From NCBI RefSeq assembly GCF_003024715.1, contig NZ_PYLO01000004.1:124001-188000 (forward strand): a stretch of DNA of 64,000 nt. Reading direction: 5' to 3'. Below, one piece after another: positions 48,509 through 58,151 of the stretch (the first letter of the stretch is position 1; each line of letters begins with the position of its first letter). Under the pieces are notes generated by a model, which worked only from the letters and a program-made list of their open reading frames with translations, had not been told where the DNA came from and did not search any database. Both the position numbers and the translations under genes were made by a program. This DNA is from Clostridium fessum. Its GTDB lineage: Bacteria > Bacillota > Clostridia > Lachnospirales > Lachnospiraceae.

Positions 48509-49807
48509 ATGGAAGAAAAAAGAAAAAATACGATGATTTTATACCGCAACCTGCGGTATCAGCAGTTATTTGACGATATGTGCAGCCTCTTAAAACCAGA
48601 GGAAGGCGAGGCACGCCCGGATGCATATGCATGCGCGAGTCAGCTCATCGATCTGGCAGTGACCTATGGATTCCGCGGAAACCTGTGGCATTGTTTCCTG
48701 GCGTTCTGCATGGCAAACAATGAAAATGCCTACAGCACATCCTGTGAGATCATCGGACCGGTCGGCGGCAGCTTGAGCGAGCTTGCACGCCACGATTTTA
48801 CACAGGTCAGAGAGCTTTTTTCCCTGGATATTGCCCGTCTGGACGAGACTGAGAACGGCATCTGGTCGGAGATGAAGCATTACGAAAATGCGCTGGGAAA
48901 CAGCAAGGCGTTCAACCACCGCATCCGCGACCGGATCGTTGAATTATCGGTTTCACTGGAGAATGCGGAGAGTGATCAGGAATTTCAGGATATCGTGACC
49001 GAATTTTATAAAGAATTTGGTGTCGGCAAGTTTGGTCTTAACAAAGCATTCCATATTATCATGGATGACGAGGCAAAGCAGGTCGATATCGAGCCGATCA
49101 CGCGCGTGGAACATATCGAGCTGAGCGATCTGGTAGGCTATGAGCTGCAGAAAGCCAAGCTGATTGAGAATACCGAGGCATTTATCGAGGGGCGCGCGGC
49201 AAACAACTGCCTGCTTTTCGGTGACAGCGGTACCGGTAAATCATCCAGTATCAAGGCGATCTTAAATCAGTATTATGACCGCGGACTCCGCATGATCGAG
49301 GTGTACAAGCATCAGTTCCGCGGACTGTCAGATGTCCTGGAGCAGATCAAAGACCGTAACTACAAATTTATCATTTATATGGACGACCTTTCCTTTGAGG
49401 AATATGAGCTGGAATATAAATATCTGAAAGCAATCATTGAGGGTGGTCTCGGCATTAAGCCGCAGAATGTCCTGATTTATGCGACATCGAACCGCCGTCA
49501 CTTAATCCGCGAGAAATTCAGCGATAAGCGCGAGCTGGACGACGATCTGCACTCCAACGATACGGTGCAGGAAAAACTGTCTCTGGTTGCGCGTTTTGGC
49601 GTCACGATCTACTACGGCTCACCGGACAAGAAAGAGTTCCAGAACATCGTCCGCGTGCTGGCAGACAAATACCACATCCATATGCCGGAGGCAGATCTGC
49701 TTCTGGAAGCCAACAAGTGGGAGTTAAGCCACGGCGGGCTGTCCGGACGTACTGCCACCCAGTTTATTGCAAACTTACGCAGCAAGCTGAAAGGAGAGAT
49801 CAAGTAA
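48509..49807 (+). CDS. DUF815 family AAA+ ATPase
   Basis: A 432-residue ATPase. LLFGDSGTGKSSSIKAIL near residue 238 is Walker A, and FIIYMDDLSFEEYE near residue 286 is the Walker B region; IYATSNRRHLIREKF follows as the sensor-1 area. The N-terminal 200 residues are helical. DUF815 proteins are widespread in Firmicutes, and their role is unclear. ATG 48509 (MEEKRKNTM) is favoured, since the longer frame from 48428 reads through the MITE remnant. The end is two bases from the ppx gene, so they are co-transcribed. Confidence 0.85.
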   Translation: MEEKRKNTMILYRNLRYQQLFDDMCSLLKPEEGEARPDAYACASQLIDLAVTYGFRGNLWHCFLAFCMANNENAYSTSCEIIGPVGGSLSELARHDFTQVRELFSLDIARLDETENGIWSEMKHYENALGNSKAFNHRIRDRIVELSVSLENAESDQEFQDIVTEFYKEFGVGKFGLNKAFHIIMDDEAKQVDIEPITRVEHIELSDLVGYELQKAKLIENTEAFIEGRAANNCLLFGDSGTGKSSSIKAILNQYYDRGLRMIEVYKHQFRGLSDVLEQIKDRNYKFIIYMDDLSFEEYELEYKYLKAIIEGGLGIKPQNVLIYATSNRRHLIREKFSDKRELDDDLHSNDTVQEKLSLVARFGVTIYYGSPDKKEFQNIVRVLADKYHIHMPEADLLLEANKWELSHGGLSGRTATQFIANLRSKLKGEIK

Positions 49808-49808
49808 T

Positions 49809-51374
49809 ATGACCGTTAAAACCTTTGCCGCTATTGATGTGGGTTCCTTCGAACTGGAGCTGGGAATTTTCGAGATTTCTGCTTCCGCCGGAATCCGCGA
49901 GATCGATCATGTGCGCCATGCGCTGGCGCTTGGCAAAGACACGTACAATGACGGACGTTTGAGCCACGAGATCGTGGAGGAAATGTGCGAGGTCCTGAAT
50001 AAGTTCCGGGAAGTGATGAAAACATACCGGGTATCGGATTATCGGGCATTTGCGAGCAGCGCGCTTCGGGAGGCGCGGAACAGCCAGATGGTACTGGACC
50101 GGATTCTGGTGCGTACCGGACTCCGGGTCCGCACGATGAACAACTCGGAGCTTCGTTTTAAGAGTTATAAAGCCGTTGCAGCCAGGGAGGAAGAATTCCA
50201 GCACACCGTGAAAAACGGTGCGGCGCTGATGGATGTCGGATTCGGAAGCACCCAGATCTCCCTCTTTGATGAGGAGGTACTGGTATCAACGCAGAACCTT
50301 CTGCTCGGCGTGCTGCGCTTAAGTGAAATGTCAGCACACTGGCGCGTCGATTACCGGAAGATCCCGGCGATCATCGATGAGCTGGTAGAAAATGAATTAT
50401 ACACATTTCGGAAGATATTTTTAAAAGAGCATCAGATTGAGACGCTGATTGCGACCGGCGAGACAATGAACTATATGATCAGCCGCGGCATGCATGAAAA
50501 AGGCGGGGCGCGGTTCACGGCAAAGGAATTTGGCGTGTTTTGCGAGAAGCTGATTGGGATGTCCTCGGAGGAGATTCAGGAGCGCTATGAGCTGCCGCAG
50601 GATTACGCAGAAGTGCTGATTCCAAGTGCAATTCTCTACCGGAAGGTATTAGACATGACGGGTGCTTCCTATATCTGGGCACCGGGGACGACCCTCTGCG
50701 ATGGTATCGCGGCAGAGTACGCACAGGAAAACCGTCTGGTCCGCTTCCATCATGATTTTGAGGCAGATATCCTCTCAACGGCGCGCCAGATGGCGAAGCG
50801 CTACCGCTGCCACGGCGCACATGTGCGCGAGGTAGAGCGGTCGGCGGAGATGATCTTTGATGCAACGAAAAAATACCATGGTCTGGGAGCGCGGGAACGC
50901 CTGCTTTTAAAGATCGCAGCGACCCTGCATGACTGCGGCAAGTTTGTCAGCATCACGCGCGGTTCGGAAAGCTCGTACCAGATCATCATGGATACGGAGA
51001 TCATCGGAATTTCCCATCTGGAGCGCGAGGTTGTAGCCAATATCGTGCGCTACAACATTCAGGAATATGCCTACGATGAGGTCATCCTGGAGTCGGATCT
51101 GTCCCAGTATGCGGGGCTTGGAACCTCCCGGAGAGAGCTGACGATCCTGATTGCGAAGCTGACGGCAATTTTGCGTCTGGCCAATTCGATGGACCGCAGC
51201 CACCGCCAGAAACTGAGCGACAGCCGCATCGCTGTGCGGAACGGCAGTCTGGTGATTACGACGGACTGTCCGGAGAGTATCGTGCTGGAGCAGTATTCAT
51301 TTGACCAGAAGGCAGATTTCTTTGAGGAAGTCTTTGGAATACGGCCTGTACTCAGGCAGAAAAGAGGGGTATAA
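49809..51374 (+). CDS. ppx: Exopolyphosphatase / pppGpp phosphatase (Ppx/GppA) with HD domain
   Basis: A 521-residue Ppx/GppA protein. AAIDVGSFELELGIFE at the N-terminus is the actin-like phosphate loop; ASSALREARN and LMDVGFGSTQISLF follow. Residues about 320-480 form an HD-type domain with TLHDCGKF near residue 381. It removes phosphate from polyphosphate or pppGpp. The ppk gene starts two bases downstream, so synthesis and breakdown of polyphosphate are encoded together. GAAAGGAGAG within the previous gene serves as ribosome site. Confidence 0.9.
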   Translation: MTVKTFAAIDVGSFELELGIFEISASAGIREIDHVRHALALGKDTYNDGRLSHEIVEEMCEVLNKFREVMKTYRVSDYRAFASSALREARNSQMVLDRILVRTGLRVRTMNNSELRFKSYKAVAAREEEFQHTVKNGAALMDVGFGSTQISLFDEEVLVSTQNLLLGVLRLSEMSAHWRVDYRKIPAIIDELVENELYTFRKIFLKEHQIETLIATGETMNYMISRGMHEKGGARFTAKEFGVFCEKLIGMSSEEIQERYELPQDYAEVLIPSAILYRKVLDMTGASYIWAPGTTLCDGIAAEYAQENRLVRFHHDFEADILSTARQMAKRYRCHGAHVREVERSAEMIFDATKKYHGLGARERLLLKIAATLHDCGKFVSITRGSESSYQIIMDTEIIGISHLEREVVANIVRYNIQEYAYDEVILESDLSQYAGLGTSRRELTILIAKLTAILRLANSMDRSHRQKLSDSRIAVRNGSLVITTDCPESIVLEQYSFDQKADFFEEVFGIRPVLRQKRGV

Positions 51375-51376
51375 GG

Positions 51377-53506
51377 ATGTCGGATGCAGTGTTGAAATAC
51401 GGAGAATCTGAAAATTATGTAAACCGTGAACTGAGCTGGCTGGAATTTAACTACCGGATTCTGGGTGAGGCGCGCGATAAGACGACCCCACTGTTTGAAC
51501 GCCTGAAATTTTTAAGCATCACGGCGTCGAACCTGGATGAGTTTTTCATGGTCCGCGTGGCATCCCTCAAGGACATGGTTCACGCCAATTATACGAAGCG
51601 GGATATTGCGGGTATGACGGCACAGGAACAGCTGGATGCGATTGATGGAAAAACGCATGAGCTGGTCGAGAATCAGTACCGGACCTACAACCGGATGCTC
51701 CTGCCGCTCTTAAAACAGCACGGTCTGCGCGTGGTCACCGAGCATGAGAAGCTTACGAAGGAAGAAGCGGTGTACGTTGATCGGTATTTTGAGGAATCGG
51801 TCTATCCGGTCCTCACGCCGATGGCGGTTGATTCCTCCCGCCCGTTCCCTCTCATTCACAATAAATCGTTAAATATTGCTGCGCTGGTCCGCAAGAAAAA
51901 GGGAGACGGCGAGCTGGAATTTGCGATGGTCTGTGTGCCGGGCGGGCTTCCACGCGTGGTGGAGCTGCCGTGCCAGGAGGGCAAATCGATCATTTATCTG
52001 GAAGAAGTCATCGAGCGGAACATCGACAAATTGTTCTTAAATTATGATATTATCAGCTGCCATCCGTTCCGTGTCATGCGAAATGCCGATCTGAGCATCG
52101 ACGAGGATGAGGCGGAGGATTTGCTCAAGGAGATCGAGCAGAAGCTCAAGAAACGCCAGTGGGGCGAGGTCATCCGCCTGGATATCGAGAAAAAGGCGGA
52201 CAAGCGCCTCTTAGACATCCTCAAAAAGGAGCTGCACGTCGGCGGGCACGCGATCTATGAGATTGACGGACCGCTTGATCTGACCGTTCTCATGAAGGTG
52301 TTCGGTCTGCCGGGCTTTGACGAATTTAAGACACCGCCGTACACGCCGCAGCCGGTTCCGGCGCTGATGAATGAGGATGATATTTTTGCCAATATCCGCA
52401 AAGGCGATATATTGCTGACCCACCCGTTTGAGACCTTTGAGCCGGTCGTCAATTTTATCAAGAAAGCTGCCCGCGACCCGGAGGTGCTGGCGATCAAGCA
52501 GACACTCTACCGTGTCAGCGGTAACTCCCCGATTATCGCGGCGCTTGCTGAAGCGGCGGACAATGGAAAACAGGTGTCGGTTCTGGTTGAGCTGAAAGCC
52601 CGTTTTGACGAGGAAAACAATATTCTCTGGGCGAAGATGCTGGAAAAAGCCGGCTGCCACGTTATCTACGGTCTGCTGGGGCTGAAAACACACAGTAAGA
52701 TCACGCTGGTGGTGCGCCGCGAGGAAGAGGGCATCCGCCGCTACGTCCATCTGGGAACTGGAAATTACAACGATTCGACGGCAAAACTCTACACCGACTG
52801 CGGTCTTTTAACCTGTGATCCGCTGATCGGTGAGGATGCGACTGCAGTCTTTAACATGCTGTCGGGTTATTCGGAGCCGCTTGGCTGGAACAAGCTGTCG
52901 CTGGCGCCGCTGTGGCTGCGCGGACGTTTTCTGCGCCTGATCCAGCGGGAAACGCGCAACGCCCGCGAAGGTATTCCGGCGCGGATCGTGGCAAAGATGA
53001 ACTCCCTGTGCGACCGTGAGATCATTGCGAGTCTTTACGAGGCGTCCAATGCGGGGGTAAAAATACAGCTCATCGTCCGCGGCATCTGCTGTCTGCGCGC
53101 CGGGATTCCGGGATTAAGCGAGAATATAACGGTCTGCTCGATCGTTGGAAATTTCCTTGAGCACAGCCGTATTTTCTACTTCGAGAACGACGGTGAACCG
53201 CAGATTTTCATGGGAAGTGCCGACTGGATGCCGCGAAACCTCGACCGTCGTGTGGAGATTCTCTTCCCGGTTGAGGATGAGAAGCTGAAAGCACGCATCT
53301 GTCACATCTTAGAGGTACAGCTTGCCGACAATGTCAAGGCGCAGTACCTGAGACCGGACGGAACCTACGCTAAACGCAACCGCCGCGGCAAAGAGCCGGT
53401 CTGCGCGCAGGATACCTTCTGTGCGGAGGCAGTGCAGGCGGCGAAGGAAGCTGGAAAAAAGCAGGACCCGGCGGCGATGAGGGTGTTTATTCCGCTGGAA
53501 CAATAA
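51377..53506 (+). CDS. ppk: Polyphosphate kinase 1
   Basis: A 709-residue PPK1. The N-terminal domain has NRELSWLEFNYRILGEARD and ITASNLDEFFMVRVASL. LGLKTHSKITLVVRR near residue 437 contains the autophosphorylated histidine, and HLGTGNYND follows. The second phospholipase-D-like half (IVRGICCLRAGIPGLSENI, HSRIFYF and SADWMPRNLDRRVE) is complete. It reversibly makes polyphosphate from ATP, supporting stress survival and sporulation. It overlaps no neighbour; an AT-rich gap follows. Confidence 0.95.
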   Translation: MSDAVLKYGESENYVNRELSWLEFNYRILGEARDKTTPLFERLKFLSITASNLDEFFMVRVASLKDMVHANYTKRDIAGMTAQEQLDAIDGKTHELVENQYRTYNRMLLPLLKQHGLRVVTEHEKLTKEEAVYVDRYFEESVYPVLTPMAVDSSRPFPLIHNKSLNIAALVRKKKGDGELEFAMVCVPGGLPRVVELPCQEGKSIIYLEEVIERNIDKLFLNYDIISCHPFRVMRNADLSIDEDEAEDLLKEIEQKLKKRQWGEVIRLDIEKKADKRLLDILKKELHVGGHAIYEIDGPLDLTVLMKVFGLPGFDEFKTPPYTPQPVPALMNEDDIFANIRKGDILLTHPFETFEPVVNFIKKAARDPEVLAIKQTLYRVSGNSPIIAALAEAADNGKQVSVLVELKARFDEENNILWAKMLEKAGCHVIYGLLGLKTHSKITLVVRREEEGIRRYVHLGTGNYNDSTAKLYTDCGLLTCDPLIGEDATAVFNMLSGYSEPLGWNKLSLAPLWLRGRFLRLIQRETRNAREGIPARIVAKMNSLCDREIIASLYEASNAGVKIQLIVRGICCLRAGIPGLSENITVCSIVGNFLEHSRIFYFENDGEPQIFMGSADWMPRNLDRRVEILFPVEDEKLKARICHILEVQLADNVKAQYLRPDGTYAKRNRRGKEPVCAQDTFCAEAVQAAKEAGKKQDPAAMRVFIPLEQ

Positions 53507-53570
53507 AGAAATTGCAGTTCGCAGATAAGCAAAATTCTCCAAAAATGTAATAAATTTTTAAAGCATAAAT

Positions 53571-53664
53571 CCTCCCCATATGGTAAACTGGAAACAGGTA
53601 TATTCGTCTGGTATTTCGCATAGAGATACCGGGAACCTGCATTACATATGAGGGAGGTTTTTTT
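53571..53664 (+). promoter_or_regulatory. Inverted repeat sequestering the response-regulator ribosome site, with T-run
   Basis: CCTCCCCATATG (53571-53582) can pair with CATATGAGGGAGG (53645-53657), one base unpaired, and seven Ts follow directly before the ATG at 53665. The right arm contains the GGGAGG ribosome site. The structure could terminate ppk read-through or control translation of the regulator. Confidence 0.5.
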
Positions 53665-54369
53665 ATGTCTGAAATACACGTTCTGGTGGTGGATGATGAG
53701 AAAGAGATTGCCGATCTGGTGGAGATTTATCTGGTCAGTGATGGTTATAAAGTATATAAGGCATCCAATGCGTTAGAGGGATTGGAGATTCTGGAGAAGG
53801 AGACGATTCATCTGGTGCTTCTCGATATCATGATGCCGGGAATGGATGGTCTGGAGATGTGCCGCAAGATCCGGGAGACGAACAATATCCCGATCATCAT
53901 GCTGAGCGCGCGCTCAGCGGATCTGGATAAGATTCTGGGACTGGGAACCGGCGCGGATGATTACGTGACGAAACCATTTAACCCGCTGGAGCTGACGGCG
54001 CGCGTCAAATCACAGCTTCGCCGCTATACGCAGTTAAATCCGCAGAGCGGTGCAGGAAACCAGGTTAAAAATGAGATCTCGATCAAGGGGCTCACGATCA
54101 ACAAAGATAATCATAAAGTGACGGTGTACGGCGAGGAGATCAAGCTGACGCCGATCGAATTTGATATCCTGTATCTGCTGGCATCCAATCCGGGGCGGGT
54201 CTTCAGCACCGATGAAATCTTTGAGAAGGTGTGGAATGAGAAAGTCTACGAGGCAAATAACACAGTTATGGTACATATCAGACGGCTTCGCGGCAAGATG
54301 AAGGAGGACACCCGACAGAACAAGATCATTACAACGGTCTGGGGGGTAGGATACAAAATTGAAAAATAA
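53665..54369 (+). CDS. OmpR/VanR-type response regulator
   Basis: A 234-residue response regulator. The receiver domain has VVDDEKEIADL at the N-terminus, phospho-acceptor aspartate in LLDIMMPGMDG at about residue 53, and KPFNPLELTARV with the conserved lysine. The C-terminal winged helix (about 135-234) has LTPIEFDILYLLASNPGRVF and VMVHIRRLRGKM. It is close in type to VanR, but no resistance ligase genes are near. The histidine kinase gene overlaps its end by 11 bases. Confidence 0.92.
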   Translation: MSEIHVLVVDDEKEIADLVEIYLVSDGYKVYKASNALEGLEILEKETIHLVLLDIMMPGMDGLEMCRKIRETNNIPIIMLSARSADLDKILGLGTGADDYVTKPFNPLELTARVKSQLRRYTQLNPQSGAGNQVKNEISIKGLTINKDNHKVTVYGEEIKLTPIEFDILYLLASNPGRVFSTDEIFEKVWNEKVYEANNTVMVHIRRLRGKMKEDTRQNKIITTVWGVGYKIEK

Positions 54370-55498
54370 AAAAGATATGAGTCGCCGATTCCGGACACGG
54401 ATGGTCATGAACATCGTTTACAGCACCGTGGTGGCATGCCTGGTGGAGGTGTTTCTGATTGCCAATGTTTCGATGATCAGCAGCTATCTGCGGGAGACGC
54501 GGTACCGGGATTCTTTTTTCCTGCGCCTGACGGAGACAGAGACACTGATGGCATTTGTCTATCTTCTGTCGGGCATCGCGATCTTCTCAGTCACTTTTTT
54601 TGCCCTCCAGGAGCGGTCCATGCGCTATATCAGCCGGATCTCGTCCGCGATTCAGAATATTTCCGAGGGCGATTTGAATACGACGATCGAGGTGCGGGGC
54701 GACGACGAGTTTACGGCGATGGCGGTCAATTTAAATAAGATGGTCGGGGATATCCGGAATCTGATGGACAAGGAGCGCGAGGCGGAGCGCACGAAGAATG
54801 AGCTGATTACCAATGTGGCACACGATCTGCGGACACCGCTGACCTCGATCATCGGCTATCTTGAACTTCTGTCCGGCAAGGTGGAGATTCCTGCAGAAAT
54901 GCAGAAAAAATATATTGATATTGCCTATGCAAAATCGAAACGTCTGGAAAAACTGATCGAAGATTTGTTTGGTTTTACCAAAATGAATTATGGAAAAGTG
55001 GCAATGCACGTGTCGAAGGTGGACATCGTCAAACTGCTCAGCCAGCTGTTGGAGGAATTTTATCCGAGCTTCAAGGACAAAAACCTCTCCTACGAGCTGC
55101 AGAGCAATGTCCCGGGCAAGGTTATCACGGCAGACGGAAATCTTCTGGCGCGCCTCTTTGACAACCTGATCAATAACGCGATCAAGTACGGTGCGGACGG
55201 AAAACGGGTGCTGGTGCAGATTCACGCGGAGGAAGAGGTCGTGACCGTCTCGGTGACGAACTACGGTTACGTGATTCCGGCGGACGAGCTGCCTCTTTTA
55301 TTTAATAAATTCTACCGCGTGGAACAGTCGCGATCGACCAACACGGGCGGCACAGGGTTAGGTCTGGCGATCGCCAAAAATATCGTCGATATGCACGGTG
55401 GCACGATTCAGGTAACGAGCGATCTGAATGGAACGGTGTTTACGGTGCGCCTGCGGACGAATTTTGACATCAACAGGGAAAATTTCCAGATGCCGTAA
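54359..55498 (+). CDS. Sensor histidine kinase (VanS-like), partner of the upstream regulator
   Basis: A 379-residue kinase with two membrane segments (about 18-40 and 62-82), a HAMP domain (about 85-140), an H-box (ITNVAHDLRTPLTSIIGYLE, His near residue 155), an N-box (LFDNLINNAIKYG) and a G-box (GTGLGLAIAKNIV). The short loop between membrane segments suggests sensing within or near the membrane, for example of cell-wall stress. The TTG start at 54359 has GGGGGGTAGG upstream; ATG 54377 lacks a ribosome site. Confidence 0.9.
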   Translation: MKNKKDMSRRFRTRMVMNIVYSTVVACLVEVFLIANVSMISSYLRETRYRDSFFLRLTETETLMAFVYLLSGIAIFSVTFFALQERSMRYISRISSAIQNISEGDLNTTIEVRGDDEFTAMAVNLNKMVGDIRNLMDKEREAERTKNELITNVAHDLRTPLTSIIGYLELLSGKVEIPAEMQKKYIDIAYAKSKRLEKLIEDLFGFTKMNYGKVAMHVSKVDIVKLLSQLLEEFYPSFKDKNLSYELQSNVPGKVITADGNLLARLFDNLINNAIKYGADGKRVLVQIHAEEEVVTVSVTNYGYVIPADELPLLFNKFYRVEQSRSTNTGGTGLGLAIAKNIVDMHGGTIQVTSDLNGTVFTVRLRTNFDINRENFQMP

Positions 55499-55544
55499 AG
55501 GCGAGTGTGGGAAAGAATCTGATAGACATTTTAATGGATTTTTG

Positions 55545-55677
55545 GTTACTGTTCACAGGTAGGCACTTTTGGAACCGAAAGTGCCGTAAGAAAACATGGT
55601 GGCAGCAGGAATTTGCCGTATTTAAATGCGAAGCCACGGCAAATTCCGTTACTGGGCACGTATGCGTGAACAGTTAC
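55545..55677 (+). mobile_element. MITE type A, copy 5 (133 bp)
   Basis: It starts GTTACTGTTCACAGG and ends GTGAACAGTTAC; the right end carries TT where other copies have TA, making it resemble the type B end. One internal base differs (AAACATGGTGG). It ends 17 bases before the ATG of the next gene, so the element forms most of that gene's leader. Confidence 0.8.
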
Positions 55678-55694
55678 AGATAGGGAGAGAAAGA

Positions 55695-58151
55695 ATGCAG
55701 AAAAAGAGGGGAATACAGTTCTTTTTTGCGATATTGATCGGATGGATGGCACTATTCTGCCTTCCTGCAGGGTACGCATATGCCTCACAGAAGGAAGCAG
55801 ATGCGCCGCTGTCGATGGATGTTTCCTATGGATTTGACAATACGGCAAAGAGTGACCGTTACCTTCGGGTAACGGTCCTTCTGAATAATGATACAGCGCC
55901 GTTTGAGGGAACGCTGGAATTTCTGACCGCGCAGTCCAGTCTGGAGGCGTACCAGTATTCCTATCCGTTATCGTTGGCAGCGGGGGAGAAGTTTGAACAA
56001 GAATATTATATCCCGCTGGGTGTGCGGGCGGATCAGATGTTTGTATCGGTACAGGATGTAAACGGGAAAACAATCATCCGGAAACGTCTGAAACTTGGTT
56101 CTGAGGAGGACGTTGCGGAGAGTTATATCGGAATTTTGACGGATACGCCGGAGGCACTTTCTTATTTAGACGGCGCGGGCATCCGATATGGGACGCTTCG
56201 GACGCGGGCGGTTTTTCTGGATGCCGAGCAGGCACCGGATGACCGGCTGGGTTACGATCCGCTGGATCTGGTAATTGTGTCTGGATTTGACCTGGATTCG
56301 CTCAGCGATGTCCAGTATGAGGCGCTGCGGCGCTGGGTGGAAGACGGCGGTACGATCCTCTTTGGCGGCGGTGTGGATTGTGCGAGAAATTATGGCAGGT
56401 TTGCAGAGAAGGTGCTGGAGCCGCCGTATCTGGATGCGGTAACCGTTCCGGTCAGTCTGGGCGGGGAGACGGCACCGGGCGAGCAGACGGGGGAGATCCA
56501 GGCAGAATGCGTCGATGTGAACCTGAAGAACGGCAGCACTCTGCTGGCGGGGGAAGTGTTCCCGCTGTTATCCCATACGAACTGCAAACAGGGGCGGATC
56601 GTGGCAGCTGCCTTTTCGATGGATGCGATCAGCGATTTGTGTCTGACCAATCCATCCTCATTTGAAAAGCTGTATACGCTGGTGCTGGGAAGTGATACCG
56701 TGGACGAGCTGGCACAGGAGGATTACTACGGTTATTCGGGCTCGTATTTCAGCGTACAGGGGCTGGTCAACACCGGCAATGCGGGGCGGCTTCCGAAGGT
56801 TGCGGCATATACGGTGATCGTGGTGGTCTATCTGCTTTTGATCGGTCCGGGCATCTATTTCTACTTAAAAAAGCGAGGAATTTACCGGTATTATCTGCCG
56901 GCGGTGACACTGGGGGCGTTTTTGTTTACCGGCATTATTTATGCGCTGGGCGTAAAGACACGCTTCCGGGAGCCGTTTGTGACGTATGCGTCGATTCTGG
57001 ATACCTCGGGAGAAGAGGCGGAAGAAGCCACTTATATGAACATCCGAAGCCCTTATAACAAGCCGTATTCGGTGAGCTTAAAGCCGGGCTATGAGGTGCG
57101 CCCGATGACGCGCAGTTACTATTACGATGCGGTTTCGGCGGTGCGCTTTACCGGTGAGGAAGAGTATCATACGAACTTTGTTTATCAGCCGGAACGGGTC
57201 GAAATTAAAATGCGGGATACGGTCGCATTTTCACCGAATCTGTTTACCCTGCGTCGTGAGCTGGAGAAAACGGACGCGATGGGCGTTCAGGGAAATATTT
57301 CCTATTTTGACGGCGTGGTGTCGGGAACGGTAAAAAACTGTTTTGAGGAACCGCTGGAGAATGCGGCTCTGCTCATCAATGGGAAAGCGGTGCTGCTGGG
57401 AAGATTAGAGCCTGGGCAGACGGTTTCTCTGGATGGAAAGGAGAGCTGCGATTATCCGGTCAGCTATTCGTATGCGGCAGCACAGATGGTGACCGGGGCG
57501 GATCAGTATGAGAAAGCGGAGATTGAGGATTCGGACTATTTAAAGGCGCAGGAGCGGACGAGACTTTTGAGCTTTTATCTGGATTCCGGCGCGGGGCGCA
57601 ATCCGTCTGAGGCGTGCCTGGTGGCATTTTCAACCCGGAAGCTCCAGGGCGAGGAAGATTTCCTGGCGGATGCGAGTACACTTCGGGAAGGATTTTGCAT
57701 GGTGACCGAGTCAATCCCGCTGAACCGTGAAAAAGACGGAAAACTTTACCGTTCGGCGCTTGAGGAAGATCCAACGGTGCTCGCCGGAAATTATGAGGCG
57801 GCGTACAACACAATGTATAGCGGTGAAACAGCGGAGGCTGCGACGGTCGAATATTCGCTGGGAAGTGACCTTGTCATTGAAAAGCTTACGTTTGAGACTC
57901 TGTCACCGCGATTCTCGGAAAATCCGCTCTATCCGTATATGTCATCCTTCTCCGGAAGCATGTATTTCTATAACTATGAGACCGGGCGCAATGACCGGAT
58001 CGAGCTGAAATCAGAGTATTCGGCAAAGGAGCTTTCGCCGTACCTGTCTCCGTCGAACACATTGACCGTCAAATATGTGCCGGAACAGACGGGAGAGTAT
58101 GGCTGGGAAAGCCAGCTTCCAAGAATCTATGTCGTAGGGAGGAGAGAGTGA
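55695..58151 (+). CDS. Large exported membrane protein associated with an ABC-2 exporter
   Basis: An 818-residue protein with a signal peptide (FAILIGWMALFCLPAGYAYA, cleavage near residue 35) and an outer N-terminal domain rich in beta strands. A Rossmann/amidotransferase-like segment (DPLDLVIVSGFDLDSLSDVQ then GGTILFGGGVDC, about 195-235) follows. Two membrane segments near 375-425 precede a long C-terminal outer domain. The combination of an inactive glutamine-amidotransferase-like fold with an ABC-2 exporter is known from gliding/DUF4350-like clusters, but no specific family is claimed. ATG 55695 (MQKKRG) follows AGGGAGAG. The ABC ATPase starts inside its stop codon. Confidence 0.6.
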   Translation: MQKKRGIQFFFAILIGWMALFCLPAGYAYASQKEADAPLSMDVSYGFDNTAKSDRYLRVTVLLNNDTAPFEGTLEFLTAQSSLEAYQYSYPLSLAAGEKFEQEYYIPLGVRADQMFVSVQDVNGKTIIRKRLKLGSEEDVAESYIGILTDTPEALSYLDGAGIRYGTLRTRAVFLDAEQAPDDRLGYDPLDLVIVSGFDLDSLSDVQYEALRRWVEDGGTILFGGGVDCARNYGRFAEKVLEPPYLDAVTVPVSLGGETAPGEQTGEIQAECVDVNLKNGSTLLAGEVFPLLSHTNCKQGRIVAAAFSMDAISDLCLTNPSSFEKLYTLVLGSDTVDELAQEDYYGYSGSYFSVQGLVNTGNAGRLPKVAAYTVIVVVYLLLIGPGIYFYLKKRGIYRYYLPAVTLGAFLFTGIIYALGVKTRFREPFVTYASILDTSGEEAEEATYMNIRSPYNKPYSVSLKPGYEVRPMTRSYYYDAVSAVRFTGEEEYHTNFVYQPERVEIKMRDTVAFSPNLFTLRRELEKTDAMGVQGNISYFDGVVSGTVKNCFEEPLENAALLINGKAVLLGRLEPGQTVSLDGKESCDYPVSYSYAAAQMVTGADQYEKAEIEDSDYLKAQERTRLLSFYLDSGAGRNPSEACLVAFSTRKLQGEEDFLADASTLREGFCMVTESIPLNREKDGKLYRSALEEDPTVLAGNYEAAYNTMYSGETAEAATVEYSLGSDLVIEKLTFETLSPRFSENPLYPYMSSFSGSMYFYNYETGRNDRIELKSEYSAKELSPYLSPSNTLTVKYVPEQTGEYGWESQLPRIYVVGRRE

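Noticed and set aside
53665-55498. Vancomycin-resistance regulatory pair (VanR/VanS)
   Set aside because: Only general similarity of regulator and kinase is seen. No ligase, dehydrogenase or dipeptidase gene of a van cluster is in the window.
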